DNA from: JAFGSI01 sp041287425
Lineage (GTDB): Bacteria > Chloroflexota > Anaerolineae > Anaerolineales > Villigracilaceae
Direction of reading: 5' to 3'
Assembly: GCA_041287425.1 (NCBI GenBank)
Contig: JBEULG010000038.1
Span: 3,198 to 67,197 of the forward strand
DNA: 64,000 nucleotides
The position numbers and the translations under genes are program-made. This document shows positions 52,304 through 59,767 of this stretch, piece by piece (the stretch's first letter is position 1; the number at the start of each line of letters is the position of its first letter). Below the pieces are notes generated by a model. It was not told the origin of the DNA, did not search any database, and was given only the letters and a program-made list of their open reading frames with translations.

Positions 52304-52651
52304 TTAGCGGTTGGCTTGCGCCACCACGGCGGCAAAGGCCTGCGGGTCGCGCACGGCCAGGTCGGCCAGCATCTTGCGGTTGAGGGCGATGCCGGTCTTC
52401 TTCATGGCCGCTACCAGACGGCTGTAGGTGGTGCCGTTCAGGCGGGCGGCAGCGTTGATGCGGGCAATCCACAACTTGCGCATGTCGCGGCGGCGCATGC
52501 GCCGGTCGCGGGTGGCGTACCACATGCTCTTCAGGCGGGCCTCATTCGCACGCTTGAAGAGGCGGTGTTTGGCACCCCGTTGCCCCTGGGTGTATTTCAG
52601 AACTTTCTTGTGACGCAGGCGACCGTAAGGTCCACCTTTTACACGTGCCAT
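52304..52651 (-). CDS. rplT: 50S ribosomal protein L20
   Basis: 115 residues. Typical L20: MARVKGG, RHKKVLKYTQGQRGAKHRLFKRANEA, YATRDRRMRRRDMRKLWIARINAAAR and YSRLVAAMKKTGIALNRKMLADLA. It binds 23S rRNA early in assembly and in many bacteria represses its own operon. Last gene of infC-rpmI-rplT. Confidence 0.98.
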   Translation of the reverse strand: MARVKGGPYGRLRHKKVLKYTQGQRGAKHRLFKRANEARLKSMWYATRDRRMRRRDMRKLWIARINAAARLNGTTYSRLVAAMKKTGIALNRKMLADLAVRDPQAFAAVVAQANR

Positions 52652-52755
52652 GGTTTTACCTCCTGCGAACCTCCGGGCGTCGGTGCAGGGTTAGCCTGTC
52701 TGCCAGTTGCGTACACCCGGTAGTCCGCAAACGAAACGGATACGATACCTGAAGC

Positions 52756-52986
52756 CTAGGGCTTCATGTTCGGCGCCAGACGCCGGATGCGCTTGACGAT
52801 TCCGCGTCCCTGGACGGGAATCATCTTGGGGAACAAGGCCTTGACCCGCTTGGCGGACTTCCGCCGCAGGTGAGCCTTGCCGCCTTTTGTGCGCACGACC
52901 ATGCCCGAGCCGGTCACGCCAAAGCGTTTGGACGTGGCCTTGTGGGTCTTGAGTTTAAACTTACCTTCTCTCGGCTTGCGAGGCAC
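52756..52986 (-). CDS. rpmI: 50S ribosomal protein L35
   Basis: 76 residues from a GTG at 52986, chosen because AAGGAG lies 8 nt upstream; frames continuing further upstream lie in infC. L35 signatures are KLKTHKATSKRFGVTGSGMVVRTKGGKAHLRRKSAKR. It is about 10 residues longer at the N-terminus than usual (VPRKPREGKF). Middle gene of infC-rpmI-rplT. Confidence 0.95.
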   Translation of the reverse strand: MPRKPREGKFKLKTHKATSKRFGVTGSGMVVRTKGGKAHLRRKSAKRVKALFPKMIPVQGRGIVKRIRRLAPNMKP

Positions 52987-53021
52987 AGCAATCACTCCTT
53001 TACACATGATTCCGCGGGAGG

Positions 53022-53609
53022 TCACTCCCGCGGTGATTCGCTTTCCTTGACCTTTTCTTCAGCGCCGGGCGGCGAAGAGGCGGGTTTCTTCTTGCCACCC
53101 TTGGAGGGAGCCAGCATCATCGACATGCCCCGCCCTTCGATAGCAGGCGGCTGTTCGACGATGCTCACATCACTGAGGCTTTGGGCAATCTCTTTCAAGT
53201 CTTCGAGCGCAATCTCCGGGTAGGTGATTTCGCGGCCGCGGAAGCGGATGGTGACGCGCACCTTCATGTTGTGTTCCAGCCAGCGGCGGGCGTCCTCGAC
53301 CTTGAACTCGCGGTGATGATCGGTGGTCTTGGGCCGCAGACGGATTTCCTTGACCTCGATCTTGGTCTGCGATTTGCGCGCCTCGCGCTCTTTCTTCTCC
53401 CGCTCATACAGGAATTTGCCGAAATCCATCACCCGGCAAACCGGCGGATTGGCGGTCGGTGACACTTCCACCAGATCGAGTTCCGCTTCGCGGGCAATGC
53501 GCAAGGCCTCGCGGATGGCGACGACGCCTATATTCTCACCAGTGGGGCCGATCAACCGTACTTCGGGAGACCGAATGCCCTCGTTGACTCGATACTCGTT
53601 GGCGCTGAT
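53022..53609 (-). CDS. infC: Translation initiation factor IF-3, apparent ATC start
   Basis: 195 residues if translation starts at ATC (53609-53607), which gives ISANEYRVNEGIRSPEVRLIGPTGENIG, the normal IF-3 N-terminus. GAGGAG lies 6 nt upstream. No ATG, GTG or TTG is available before the TTG at 53555, which would remove the first 18 conserved residues. Non-AUG starts are known in infC, where IF-3 proofreads its own initiation. Other motifs are VCRVMDFGKFLYE and KEIRLRPKTTDHHREFKVEDARRWLE; the C-terminal tail is Lys/Glu/Pro-rich. Confidence 0.9.
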   Translation of the reverse strand: MSANEYRVNEGIRSPEVRLIGPTGENIGVVAIREALRIAREAELDLVEVSPTANPPVCRVMDFGKFLYEREKKEREARKSQTKIEVKEIRLRPKTTDHHREFKVEDARRWLEHNMKVRVTIRFRGREITYPEIALEDLKEIAQSLSDVSIVEQPPAIEGRGMSMMLAPSKGGKKKPASSPPGAEEKVKESESPRE

Positions 53610-53667
53610 ATGTTTCTCCTCGTTTCAATAACGCAAACCCAGCACAGGGCTGGTTTTTAGCGGGCTG

Positions 53668-53697
53668 ATGATACCATAACCCTGCGCAAATCGTCAA
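53668..53697 (-). promoter_or_regulatory. Promoter of the infC operon
   Basis: On the minus strand -35 TTGACG (53697-53692), 18-bp spacer and -10 TATCAT (53673-53668). A leader of about 50 nt follows, including the imperfect hairpin AAACCAGC...GCTGGGTTT (about 53636-53657), before the infC ribosome-binding site. Confidence 0.65.
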
Positions 53698-53779
53698 TAA
53701 AAATGACGCCGGTGATTGCACAAAGATCGGGGCAATCACCAGAAATCGCGCAACAAGGCACAATCTGCCGGCGGACGAC

Positions 53780-55081
53780 TCAGAAGAGATCTTTCCCCTC
53801 GGCTGCGAGGTCGCGGCGCAGAAGGTCTTCGGGCGTTTCGCGGCGCTGGATGAGGCGCGCCCGGCCGCCTTCCAGCCAGACGACCGCCGGGCGGCAGGCC
53901 CCATTGTAATTGCTCGCCATGCTCAACTGATACGCCCCGCTGACCGGCAGCGCCACCCATTCGCCTTCCTCCACCTCGGGGAACGGCAGACCGGCAATCA
54001 ACACATCGCCGCTCTCGCAATACGGACCGGCAAACCAGGCTGGCCCGGCCGCCGGCCGATCCACCCCTCGCACCGGCAGGGCGCTGTAACGGGCGGCGTA
54101 CAATGCCGGGCGCGGATTGTCGGCCAGGCCGCCGTCGAGCAGCAGCCAGCGCCGACCGGCCGCCTGCTTGACCGTCTCAACCCGATAGACGGCTACCCCG
54201 GCCCGCGCCACCAGACTCCGGCCCGGTTCCAATTGCAGGCGCGGCAGCGGCAGCCCGAAGCGCCGGCAGCCCTCCACCACCGCCGCGGCGACGGCCCCCA
54301 CGTAGGCCGCCAGGTCCGGCTGGGGCAAATCATCCTCGTGATAGGCCACCCCCCAGCCGCCCCCAGGGGAGAGAGTCCAGCCCTCGCTCACCCCCAGCCG
54401 GCACGCCAGAGCCAGAGTCCGCCCGATGGCCTCGGCCACCGGCCGCGGGTCGCGCAGTTGCGAACCCAAATGGAAATGCAATCCGGCAAGAGGCAAGCCG
54501 GAGCGGCGGAACAAGCCCGCCGCTTGAATGATCTCCGCCTCCCCCATGCCGAACTTGCTTTCAGGCTGACCGGTCTGGATGTGGGCATGCGTCTCGACGC
54601 TCACCTCCGGCCGGAAGCGCAACCACAAACGGGGCAGCGGACGCGGCCGGCAGAGGAGGCGCGCCACTTCGCTCAGGTTGTCCACCACAATCACGCCCGC
54701 ATGACGGCAGGCCATCTCCAGGTCGGCAGCCGACTTGTTGACGCCATGAACCAGAATCTGCTCAGGCGGCAGACCTGCCGCCAGGGCGATGGCCATCTCG
54801 CCCCGACCGGTGCAATCGAGCCACAGCCCCTGCCGGCCGACCCATTCCGCCAGCGCCCGGCACAGGAAAGCCTTTCCGGCATAGGTCAGGCCGGAGGGGG
54901 CCGGGTAGGCCTCCGCCAGCGCCTGCCGGTAGGCGGCTGCCGCCCGGTCGAGCGTCGCCCGGTCGTACACATAGAGAGGCGTCCCGAACGTTTCCGCCAG
55001 CGCCGCCAGGTCGCAGCCGCCGATGCTCAGTCCATCGCCCTCAACTTTGGTCGTATCGGGGAAAAGGAAAAGGCGGTTCAT
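53780..55081 (-). CDS. lysA: Diaminopimelate decarboxylase
   Basis: 433 residues. Fold-type III PLP enzyme: the Schiff-base Lys is in YAGKAFLC (Lys 70), with HFHLGSQ, SPGGGWGV, EPGRS and GPYCESGD (catalytic Cys of CESxD) and YQLSMASNYNG. It makes L-lysine from meso-diaminopimelate. A minus-strand TAAAAC box ends 6 nt before the ATG, so it may be leaderless. A tRNA-Leu gene lies just upstream. Confidence 0.94.
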   Translation of the reverse strand: MNRLFLFPDTTKVEGDGLSIGGCDLAALAETFGTPLYVYDRATLDRAAAAYRQALAEAYPAPSGLTYAGKAFLCRALAEWVGRQGLWLDCTGRGEMAIALAAGLPPEQILVHGVNKSAADLEMACRHAGVIVVDNLSEVARLLCRPRPLPRLWLRFRPEVSVETHAHIQTGQPESKFGMGEAEIIQAAGLFRRSGLPLAGLHFHLGSQLRDPRPVAEAIGRTLALACRLGVSEGWTLSPGGGWGVAYHEDDLPQPDLAAYVGAVAAAVVEGCRRFGLPLPRLQLEPGRSLVARAGVAVYRVETVKQAAGRRWLLLDGGLADNPRPALYAARYSALPVRGVDRPAAGPAWFAGPYCESGDVLIAGLPFPEVEEGEWVALPVSGAYQLSMASNYNGACRPAVVWLEGGRARLIQRRETPEDLLRRDLAAEGKDLF

Positions 55082-55106
55082 AGGCCTGTTTTACCATAGA
55101 AACAAA

Positions 55107-55126
55107 AACCCGCCCCGGGGCGGGTT
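55107..55126 (-). terminator. Terminator of the tRNA-Leu gene
   Basis: AACCCGCCCC and GGGGCGGGTT form a perfect palindrome at 55107-55126; on the minus strand it is followed by TTTTGTTTC. Confidence 0.8.
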
Positions 55127-55131
55127 CCTGT

Positions 55132-55214
55132 GCCGAAGGAGGGACTTGAACCCTCACGGCCTTGCGGCCACTAAGCCCTGAACCTAGCGCGTCTGCCAAT
55201 TCCGCCACTTCGGC
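55132..55214 (-). tRNA. tRNA-Leu (anticodon CAG)
   Basis: The 83-nt minus-strand sequence folds as a class II tRNA. The acceptor GCCGAAG pairs with CTTCGGC; the D arm is TGGCGGAATTGGCAGACGC; the anticodon stem CTAGG/CTTAG encloses loop TTCAGGG, with anticodon CAG (reads CUG); the long variable arm is TGGCCGCAAGGCCG; the T arm is GAGGGTTCAAGTCCCTC. The long variable arm and A14/GG D-loop features fit tRNA-Leu. The 3' CCA is not encoded. Confidence 0.95.
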
Positions 55215-55316
55215 GTGTTGCGGCTTGTATTTTATCCGAATCCACCATTTTGTCAACCTCCACCGGCCGCGGTCCGCCAGCGGCTGGCTTCCCCTCACCG
55301 CGCCTCCGAATTAACG

Positions 55317-55322
55317 TATAAT
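55317..55322 (+). promoter_or_regulatory. -10 box of etfBA
   Basis: TATAAT lies 28 nt before the etfB GTG at 55351, with GGGAGG as the ribosome-binding site between them. No clear -35. Confidence 0.5.
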
Positions 55323-55350
55323 TTGGAGCAAACCAATCCGGGAGGTTCTC

Positions 55351-56121
55351 GTGAAAATCGTCGTCTGTGTCAAGACCACCCTGCCCTCCGAAGCGCAGGT
55401 GAGAGTCGAAGGCGGCCAACTCGTCTTCGACAACACCCCGCAAATCATCAACCCCTGGGACGAGTACGCCGTCGAAGCCGCCTTGCAGCAGAAGGAAGCC
55501 CTCGGCGGGACGGTGACCGCCCTCTCCCTCGGCAATGAACAGGCGAACGTGGCCCTCAAGCACGCCCTGGCGATGGGCGCCGACGATGCCATCCGCATCG
55601 GTGACCCCGCCCTGGCCGCCATCGACACCCTCGCCGCTGCCCGCCTCCTGGCGGCTGCCATCCGCAAACTCGGCGGCGTGGACCTGGTCTGCTTTGGTCG
55701 CCAGGCCATCGACGGCGACTCGGGCGTCACCCCCGCCCAGACCGCCCGTCTGCTCGGCTGGCCGGCCCTGACCCTCGCCTCGGCCGTCAAAATCGAGGCC
55801 GGCCAGATTCGGGTCGAGCGTTCCATCGAAGAAGGCCGCCAAATCGTCACTGCCGCCCTGCCGGCCGTCTTGAGCGTGGTCAAAGACTTCGCCGAGCCGC
55901 GTTACCCCACCTTCATGGGCAAACGCAAGGCCGACCGGGCCGAGATTCCCGTCTGGTCGCTGGCCGACCTGGGCCTGCCCGCCCCGGCCGCCCTCGTCAC
56001 CTGGGGAGAATTCAGCGAGCCGCCGCGCCGCACAGCCCAATGCGAGATGATCGCCGGCGCCTCCCCCGCCGAAATCGCCGAAAAACTGGCCGACAAAATC
56101 CTGGCGGAGAAAATCCTATGA
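55351..56121 (+). CDS. etfB: Electron transfer flavoprotein beta subunit
   Basis: 256 residues, GTG start behind GGGAGG. EtfB signatures are MKIVVCVKTTLPSEAQVR, INPWDEYAVEAALQQKE, LALMGADDAIRIGD-type ALKHALAMGADDAIRI, and VCFGRQAIDGDSGVTPAQTARLLGWP (AMP/FAD-site loop). With EtfA it carries electrons from acyl-CoA dehydrogenases to the quinone pool or for bifurcation. It overlaps etfA by 4 nt. Confidence 0.95.
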   Translation: MKIVVCVKTTLPSEAQVRVEGGQLVFDNTPQIINPWDEYAVEAALQQKEALGGTVTALSLGNEQANVALKHALAMGADDAIRIGDPALAAIDTLAAARLLAAAIRKLGGVDLVCFGRQAIDGDSGVTPAQTARLLGWPALTLASAVKIEAGQIRVERSIEEGRQIVTAALPAVLSVVKDFAEPRYPTFMGKRKADRAEIPVWSLADLGLPAPAALVTWGEFSEPPRRTAQCEMIAGASPAEIAEKLADKILAEKIL

Positions 56122-57098
56122 ACATCTGGGTTTACATTGACCACTTCAAGGGGACTCCCTTGCCCGTCTCCTGGGAAGCCCTCGGCCTGGCCAAGCGCTT
56201 GGGGAACGCCGCCGCCGTCATGCTGGGCAATCACCTGGACGAGGCGGTTCAGGCGGCCTTCGACTTCGGGGCCGACTCCGTCCTGCTGGCCGATGACCCT
56301 GCCCTGGCCGATTACCGCGCCGAGGCCTTCGCCTCCACCCTGAGCGCCGCCGCCGCAGCCCAGACCCCCGACCTGCTCCTCTTCCCGACCACCAGCCGCG
56401 GCCGCGAGGTGGCCGCCATGACCGCCGCCGACCTGAACGCCGGCCTGCTGGTGGACGTCACCGCCCTGGAAGTCGCCGCGCCGGGCGTCGTCGCCACCCG
56501 GCCGGTCTATGGCGGCAAAGTGCTGGTGCGCGAGGTCTGCGCCTCCAAACCGGCCCTCGTCACCCTGCGGGGACGCGCCTTCCCCAAACCGGAGCAACAA
56601 ACCGGCCGCTCCGGGCCGGTTACGAAGATCGAGGTCAAAGCCGAGACGCAGACCAGCGTCGCCGGCTACACGACCAGCGAGGGGGTCAGTCTGAGCGACG
56701 CCAACGTCATCGTCTCGGGCGGGCGCGGGCTGACGGTCTTCCCCGGCCTGGACGAGAAATCCGCCGCTGCCAAAGGCTTCGCCCTGCTCGGCGAACTGGC
56801 CGCCGTCCTGAACGGCGCAGTCGGGGCCAGCCGCGCCGTCGTGGATGCCGGCTTCATCCCCTACGCCCATCAGGTCGGCCAGACCGGCAAACTGGTCTCC
56901 CCCGACCTGTACATCGCCTGCGGCATCTCCGGGGCCATTCAGCACCTGGCCGGCATGCGCACGGCAAAGGTCATCGTAGCCATCAACACCGATCCCCACG
57001 CCCCCATCTTCCAGGTGGCCCAATACGGCGTGGTCGGCGACCTGTACCAGATCGTCCCCGCCCTGACGGCCGCCCTGAAAAAGAAACTGGGCAAATAA
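56118..57098 (+). CDS. etfA: Electron transfer flavoprotein alpha subunit
   Basis: 326 residues from the ATG at 56118, inside the etfB stop overlap. The C-terminal FAD-binding domain shows VIVSGGRGL, KGFALLGELAAVLNGAVGASRAVVDAGFIPYAHQVGQTGKLVSPDLYIACGISGAIQHLAGM and VAINTDPHAPIFQVAQYGVVGDLYQIVP. It pairs with EtfB. The N-terminal domain is divergent. The neighbouring condensation operon could supply acyl-CoA substrates, but that link is inference. Confidence 0.95.
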   Translation: MNIWVYIDHFKGTPLPVSWEALGLAKRLGNAAAVMLGNHLDEAVQAAFDFGADSVLLADDPALADYRAEAFASTLSAAAAAQTPDLLLFPTTSRGREVAAMTAADLNAGLLVDVTALEVAAPGVVATRPVYGGKVLVREVCASKPALVTLRGRAFPKPEQQTGRSGPVTKIEVKAETQTSVAGYTTSEGVSLSDANVIVSGGRGLTVFPGLDEKSAAAKGFALLGELAAVLNGAVGASRAVVDAGFIPYAHQVGQTGKLVSPDLYIACGISGAIQHLAGMRTAKVIVAINTDPHAPIFQVAQYGVVGDLYQIVPALTAALKKKLGK

Positions 57099-57107
57099 GC
57101 CAAAAAG

Positions 57108-57134
57108 GACGGGCCGGAGCAATTCCGGCCCGTC
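57108..57134. terminator. Terminator between etfA and the DUF5666 gene
   Basis: GACGGGCCGGA (57108-57118) and TCCGGCCCGTC (57124-57134) form a perfect 11-bp stem. The T-run is better on the minus strand (CTTTTTGG), so it ends the DUF5666 transcript; it can also stop the etfA transcript. Confidence 0.75.
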
Positions 57135-57159
57135 TGCTTGGGGGGGAGAACCCCGGAGA

Positions 57160-57579
57160 TCAGGGCAGGCAGGAGAGGCTGGCGCCGACCGTGATGCGGC
57201 TGGCCGTCCAGACGTTGTTGGCCAGCGTCCCGTTGACGCTGACCGGGTTGCCCACCCGCAAATCGGCGAAGGTGATCGCCGTCGCCGTGGCCGCGCTGCT
57301 GCTCTTGAACAGGTAACGCGTGCCGGCTGTGACCGTGACCGTCACGGGCGTGCCGAGGTACGGCTGCACCAGCGTGTTGCCGCGGTACACCTGAACGGTC
57401 ACGGTGTTGGGGCCAATCGCCGTAATCGTACCGGTGATGGCAAACGTGCCGCGCGGCCCTTGTTGGCCGTTCCCGTTGCCGCTGCCGCCGCTGCCGGGGC
57501 CGTTCCCTGCAGCCGCCGCCGGCGCCACCAGCGCCAGCGCCAGGACCAGAACCAGTAAAATAACGCTGAACTTCTTCAT
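57160..57579 (-). CDS. Secreted DUF5666-like protein
   Basis: 139 residues. Signal peptide (MKKFSVILLVLVLALALVAPAAAAG, cleavage about 24), a Gly/Asn/Gln-rich linker and a small beta-rich domain (about 45-135: FAITGTITAIGPNTVTVQVYRGNTLV and DLRVGNPVSVNGTLANNVWTASRITVG), the DUF5666 pattern. Function unknown. It is divergent from the ECF sigma gene; the 209-bp gap (57580-57788) has the sigma -10 (TATAAT at 57745-57750). Confidence 0.75.
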   Translation of the reverse strand: MKKFSVILLVLVLALALVAPAAAAGNGPGSGGSGNGNGQQGPRGTFAITGTITAIGPNTVTVQVYRGNTLVQPYLGTPVTVTVTAGTRYLFKSSSAATATAITFADLRVGNPVSVNGTLANNVWTASRITVGASLSCLP

Positions 57580-57788
57580 GTGAGTCTCCTTTCGTTTTAC
57601 TCGATGTGACGCTGTACCCTTCCAAAAGATACGGGCAACGCGATTTGTCCTTGTTATAACCGGAGAGCGAAAAGCCAGCATGAAGGAAAAGTAAAGAATG
57701 GATAAACTTTCCTGCCGCAGTTTCGTTTTTCCTTGCCATCCAGATATAATGTGCCCATATCCCACCAAGCATTCAGGCGTCACATAAG

Positions 57789-58340
57789 ATGAGTTGTTCT
57801 GTGGCTTCGGAGAGCGAGTTGTTGCAGCGCGCCCAGACCTTCGACCGCCAGGCGCTGGCCGAGATTTACGACCTATACAGTCCTGGCCTGTACCGCTACG
57901 CCCTGCGTCTGCTGGGCGATGCCTCTGCCGCCGAGGACTGTCTCGCCGAGACATTCAGCCGCTTCCTGCAGGCGCTGCGGCGAGGCAAAGGGCCGCGCAA
58001 TTACCTGCAGGCCTACCTCTATCGCGTTGCCCATAATTGGATTACCGATCAGTACCGCCGCCAGCCGCCGCCCGCTGCCGAATTGGACGAGCGCTTCCCC
58101 GACCTCGCCGCCGCCCCCGAAGAAATCGTCGCCCGCCGCAGCCATCGGGAACGTCTGCGCCGGGCGCTCCAGCGTTTGACCCCTGAACAGCGCCAGGTCA
58201 TCGCCCTCAAATACCTGGAAGGCTGGCAGAACGAACAAATCGCCCGCGCCCTGGGCAAGCCGGTCGGAGCGGTCAAGTCGCTGCAACACCGCGCCCTGAC
58301 GCGCCTGCAGCGTCTGCTGGCAAACGAGGAACTGCGATGA
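57789..58340 (+). CDS. ECF-type RNA polymerase sigma factor
   Basis: 183 residues. Sigma region 2 (about 20-88: ALAEIYDLYSPGLYRYALRLLGDASAAEDCLAETFSRFLQAL, AYLYRVAHNWITDQYRR) and region 4 (about 120-175: RALQRLTPEQRQVIALKYLEGWQNEQIARALGKPVGAVKSLQHRAL, the HTH). No region 3. Its stop overlaps the DUF5667 gene, the probable membrane-anchored regulator. The ATG at 57789 has no obvious Shine-Dalgarno sequence. Confidence 0.92.
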   Translation: MSCSVASESELLQRAQTFDRQALAEIYDLYSPGLYRYALRLLGDASAAEDCLAETFSRFLQALRRGKGPRNYLQAYLYRVAHNWITDQYRRQPPPAAELDERFPDLAAAPEEIVARRSHRERLRRALQRLTPEQRQVIALKYLEGWQNEQIARALGKPVGAVKSLQHRALTRLQRLLANEELR

Positions 58341-59227
58341 ACGAAACAATCGACCCCCAACTGGAACGCGCCCTCCAGGACCTGAAAGCGGTCGCCGACC
58401 GCGACCCGCGGGCTGCAGCCCGCGGCCGGGCGCGCTTCTTGGCTGAAGCCGCCGACTTGCAACCCGTACCTGGCCAGGCAAAATCACGTCAGACAGGATG
58501 GAAAACACCTGCCCGAAAGGAGAAATTTGCCATGAATGCATTGATTTCCATCCTGGCCGTATTCACCCTCCTGTTGAGTGGAGGCGCCGCCACCGTTTAT
58601 GCCGCCCAGGACGACCTGCCCGGCCAGCCCCTCTACCCCCTCAAGACCTGGAGCGAGGACCTGCGCCTGGACCTGACCGCCGACCCTCAACAGGAAGTCC
58701 ACCTGCTCATGATTCTCGCCCAGCGCCGCGTCGAAGAGATGGTGGCCCTCAGCGCCCAGGGCCTCACCCCGCCCGCCGAGGTCCAAGCGCGCCTCGAACA
58801 ACATCTCAGCCAGGCCTTGCACCTCGCCGCCGGTCTGGATGACGCCGCCATGCTGGCCACCCTGCAGCAAATCCACATCGCTCTGCAAAATGACTTACAA
58901 ATCATGCTCCGAGCAGGCGGCGAGGCCTCTGCCGGCCTGATTCAGGCGCGGCAGACGATCGAGACCCGCATGCGCCTGATCGAGAGCGGCCTGACTGACC
59001 CGCAGGGGCTGCGCCAGACTCTGCGCCAGGAGCAGGAAGTGCATAGCGGCCAAACCGCCACGCCGCCCGCCGGCAACGGCAACCAGGGGGAGCAACGCGG
59101 CCCTGAAAGCACCCCCGTCCCTCAACAAACGCCGGGCGGCCCCCGCCAGCCCGACCCAACCCCCGGGCCGCAAGGCACCCCAGGCGGCCAGGGAGGGCCG
59201 GGCGGCCCCGGCGGACATCGTCCCTAG
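58337..59227 (+). CDS. DUF5667 membrane protein, probable partner of the sigma factor
   Basis: 296 residues, start overlapping the sigma stop as ATGA. An approximately 60-residue cytoplasmic segment is followed by one TM helix (about 67-88: LISILAVFTLLLSGGAATVYAA). The DUF5667 domain is about 90-220 (DDLPGQPLYPLKTWSEDLRLDLTADPQQEVHLLMILAQRRVEEMVAL). A Gly/Pro/Gln-rich tail (about 235-296) is low complexity. The layout resembles an anti-sigma factor, although the cytoplasmic part has no ZAS motif. Confidence 0.8.
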   Translation: MNETIDPQLERALQDLKAVADRDPRAAARGRARFLAEAADLQPVPGQAKSRQTGWKTPARKEKFAMNALISILAVFTLLLSGGAATVYAAQDDLPGQPLYPLKTWSEDLRLDLTADPQQEVHLLMILAQRRVEEMVALSAQGLTPPAEVQARLEQHLSQALHLAAGLDDAAMLATLQQIHIALQNDLQIMLRAGGEASAGLIQARQTIETRMRLIESGLTDPQGLRQTLRQEQEVHSGQTATPPAGNGNQGEQRGPESTPVPQQTPGGPRQPDPTPGPQGTPGGQGGPGGPGGHRP

Positions 59228-59287
59228 CCGCCTGCCTGTCACGGCTTCATCCCCGCCCATCCCAGCGGTGGCGCGGGGATATTTTTC

Positions 59288-59356
59288 TTGACAAAATCGC
59301 CGGGGTGAATATAATTGCACCATCCAAATACCATCCATATGGATGGTACTTGGATG
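59288..59356 (+). promoter_or_regulatory. Promoter and 36-bp palindromic operator of the RHH-MFS operon
   Basis: -35 TTGACA (59288-59293), 16-bp spacer, -10 TATAAT (59310-59315). The next bases are a palindrome of 36 bp at 59321-59356 with one mismatched pair; its core is TACCATCCATATGGATGGTA (59329-59348), flanked by CATCCAA and TTGGATG. It covers the transcription start and is the probable binding site of the RHH protein made from this operon. Confidence 0.85.
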
Positions 59357-59380
59357 ATAAAATCGCTAAAGGAGAAGGCC

Positions 59381-59767
59381 ATGCCCGATGCCGAAAAAGT
59401 AACCATCAACATGTCGGCCGTTGACCTGGGCAAAATCGACCTGCTGGTGCAGGAGGGACTTTATTCCAACCGCACCGACTTCATCCGCACCGCCATCCGC
59501 AACCTGCTCGACAAGCACACCCTGGAAATCCAGCAATCGGTAACGCGCCATTCGTACGGTATCGGCGTGTTCGTCTATACCCGCAAAGACCTCGAACGGC
59601 TGAAAGAACGCGGCGATAAGGTCAAATTAACGGTGGTGGGGCTGCTCGTCCTGACCGACGACATTCCGGCCGACCTGGCCCAGGCGGTGGTGGAATCGGT
59701 CCAGGTGCGCGGCATCTTCCAGGCCAGCCAAGAAGTCAGGGCCGCCCTGGCCGACAGGATACGATGA
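59381..59767 (+). CDS. Ribbon-helix-helix (CopG/Arc-like) transcriptional regulator
   Basis: 128 residues from the ATG at 59381, 5 nt behind AAAGGAGA. RHH domain about 5-45 (EKVTINMSAVDLGKIDLLVQEGLYSNRTDFIRTAIRNLLDKH), then an approximately 80-residue domain (about 55-128) without recognised ligand residues. It probably represses its own operon through the palindrome at the transcription start. Stop overlaps the MFS gene (ATGA). Confidence 0.85.
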   Translation: MPDAEKVTINMSAVDLGKIDLLVQEGLYSNRTDFIRTAIRNLLDKHTLEIQQSVTRHSYGIGVFVYTRKDLERLKERGDKVKLTVVGLLVLTDDIPADLAQAVVESVQVRGIFQASQEVRAALADRIR

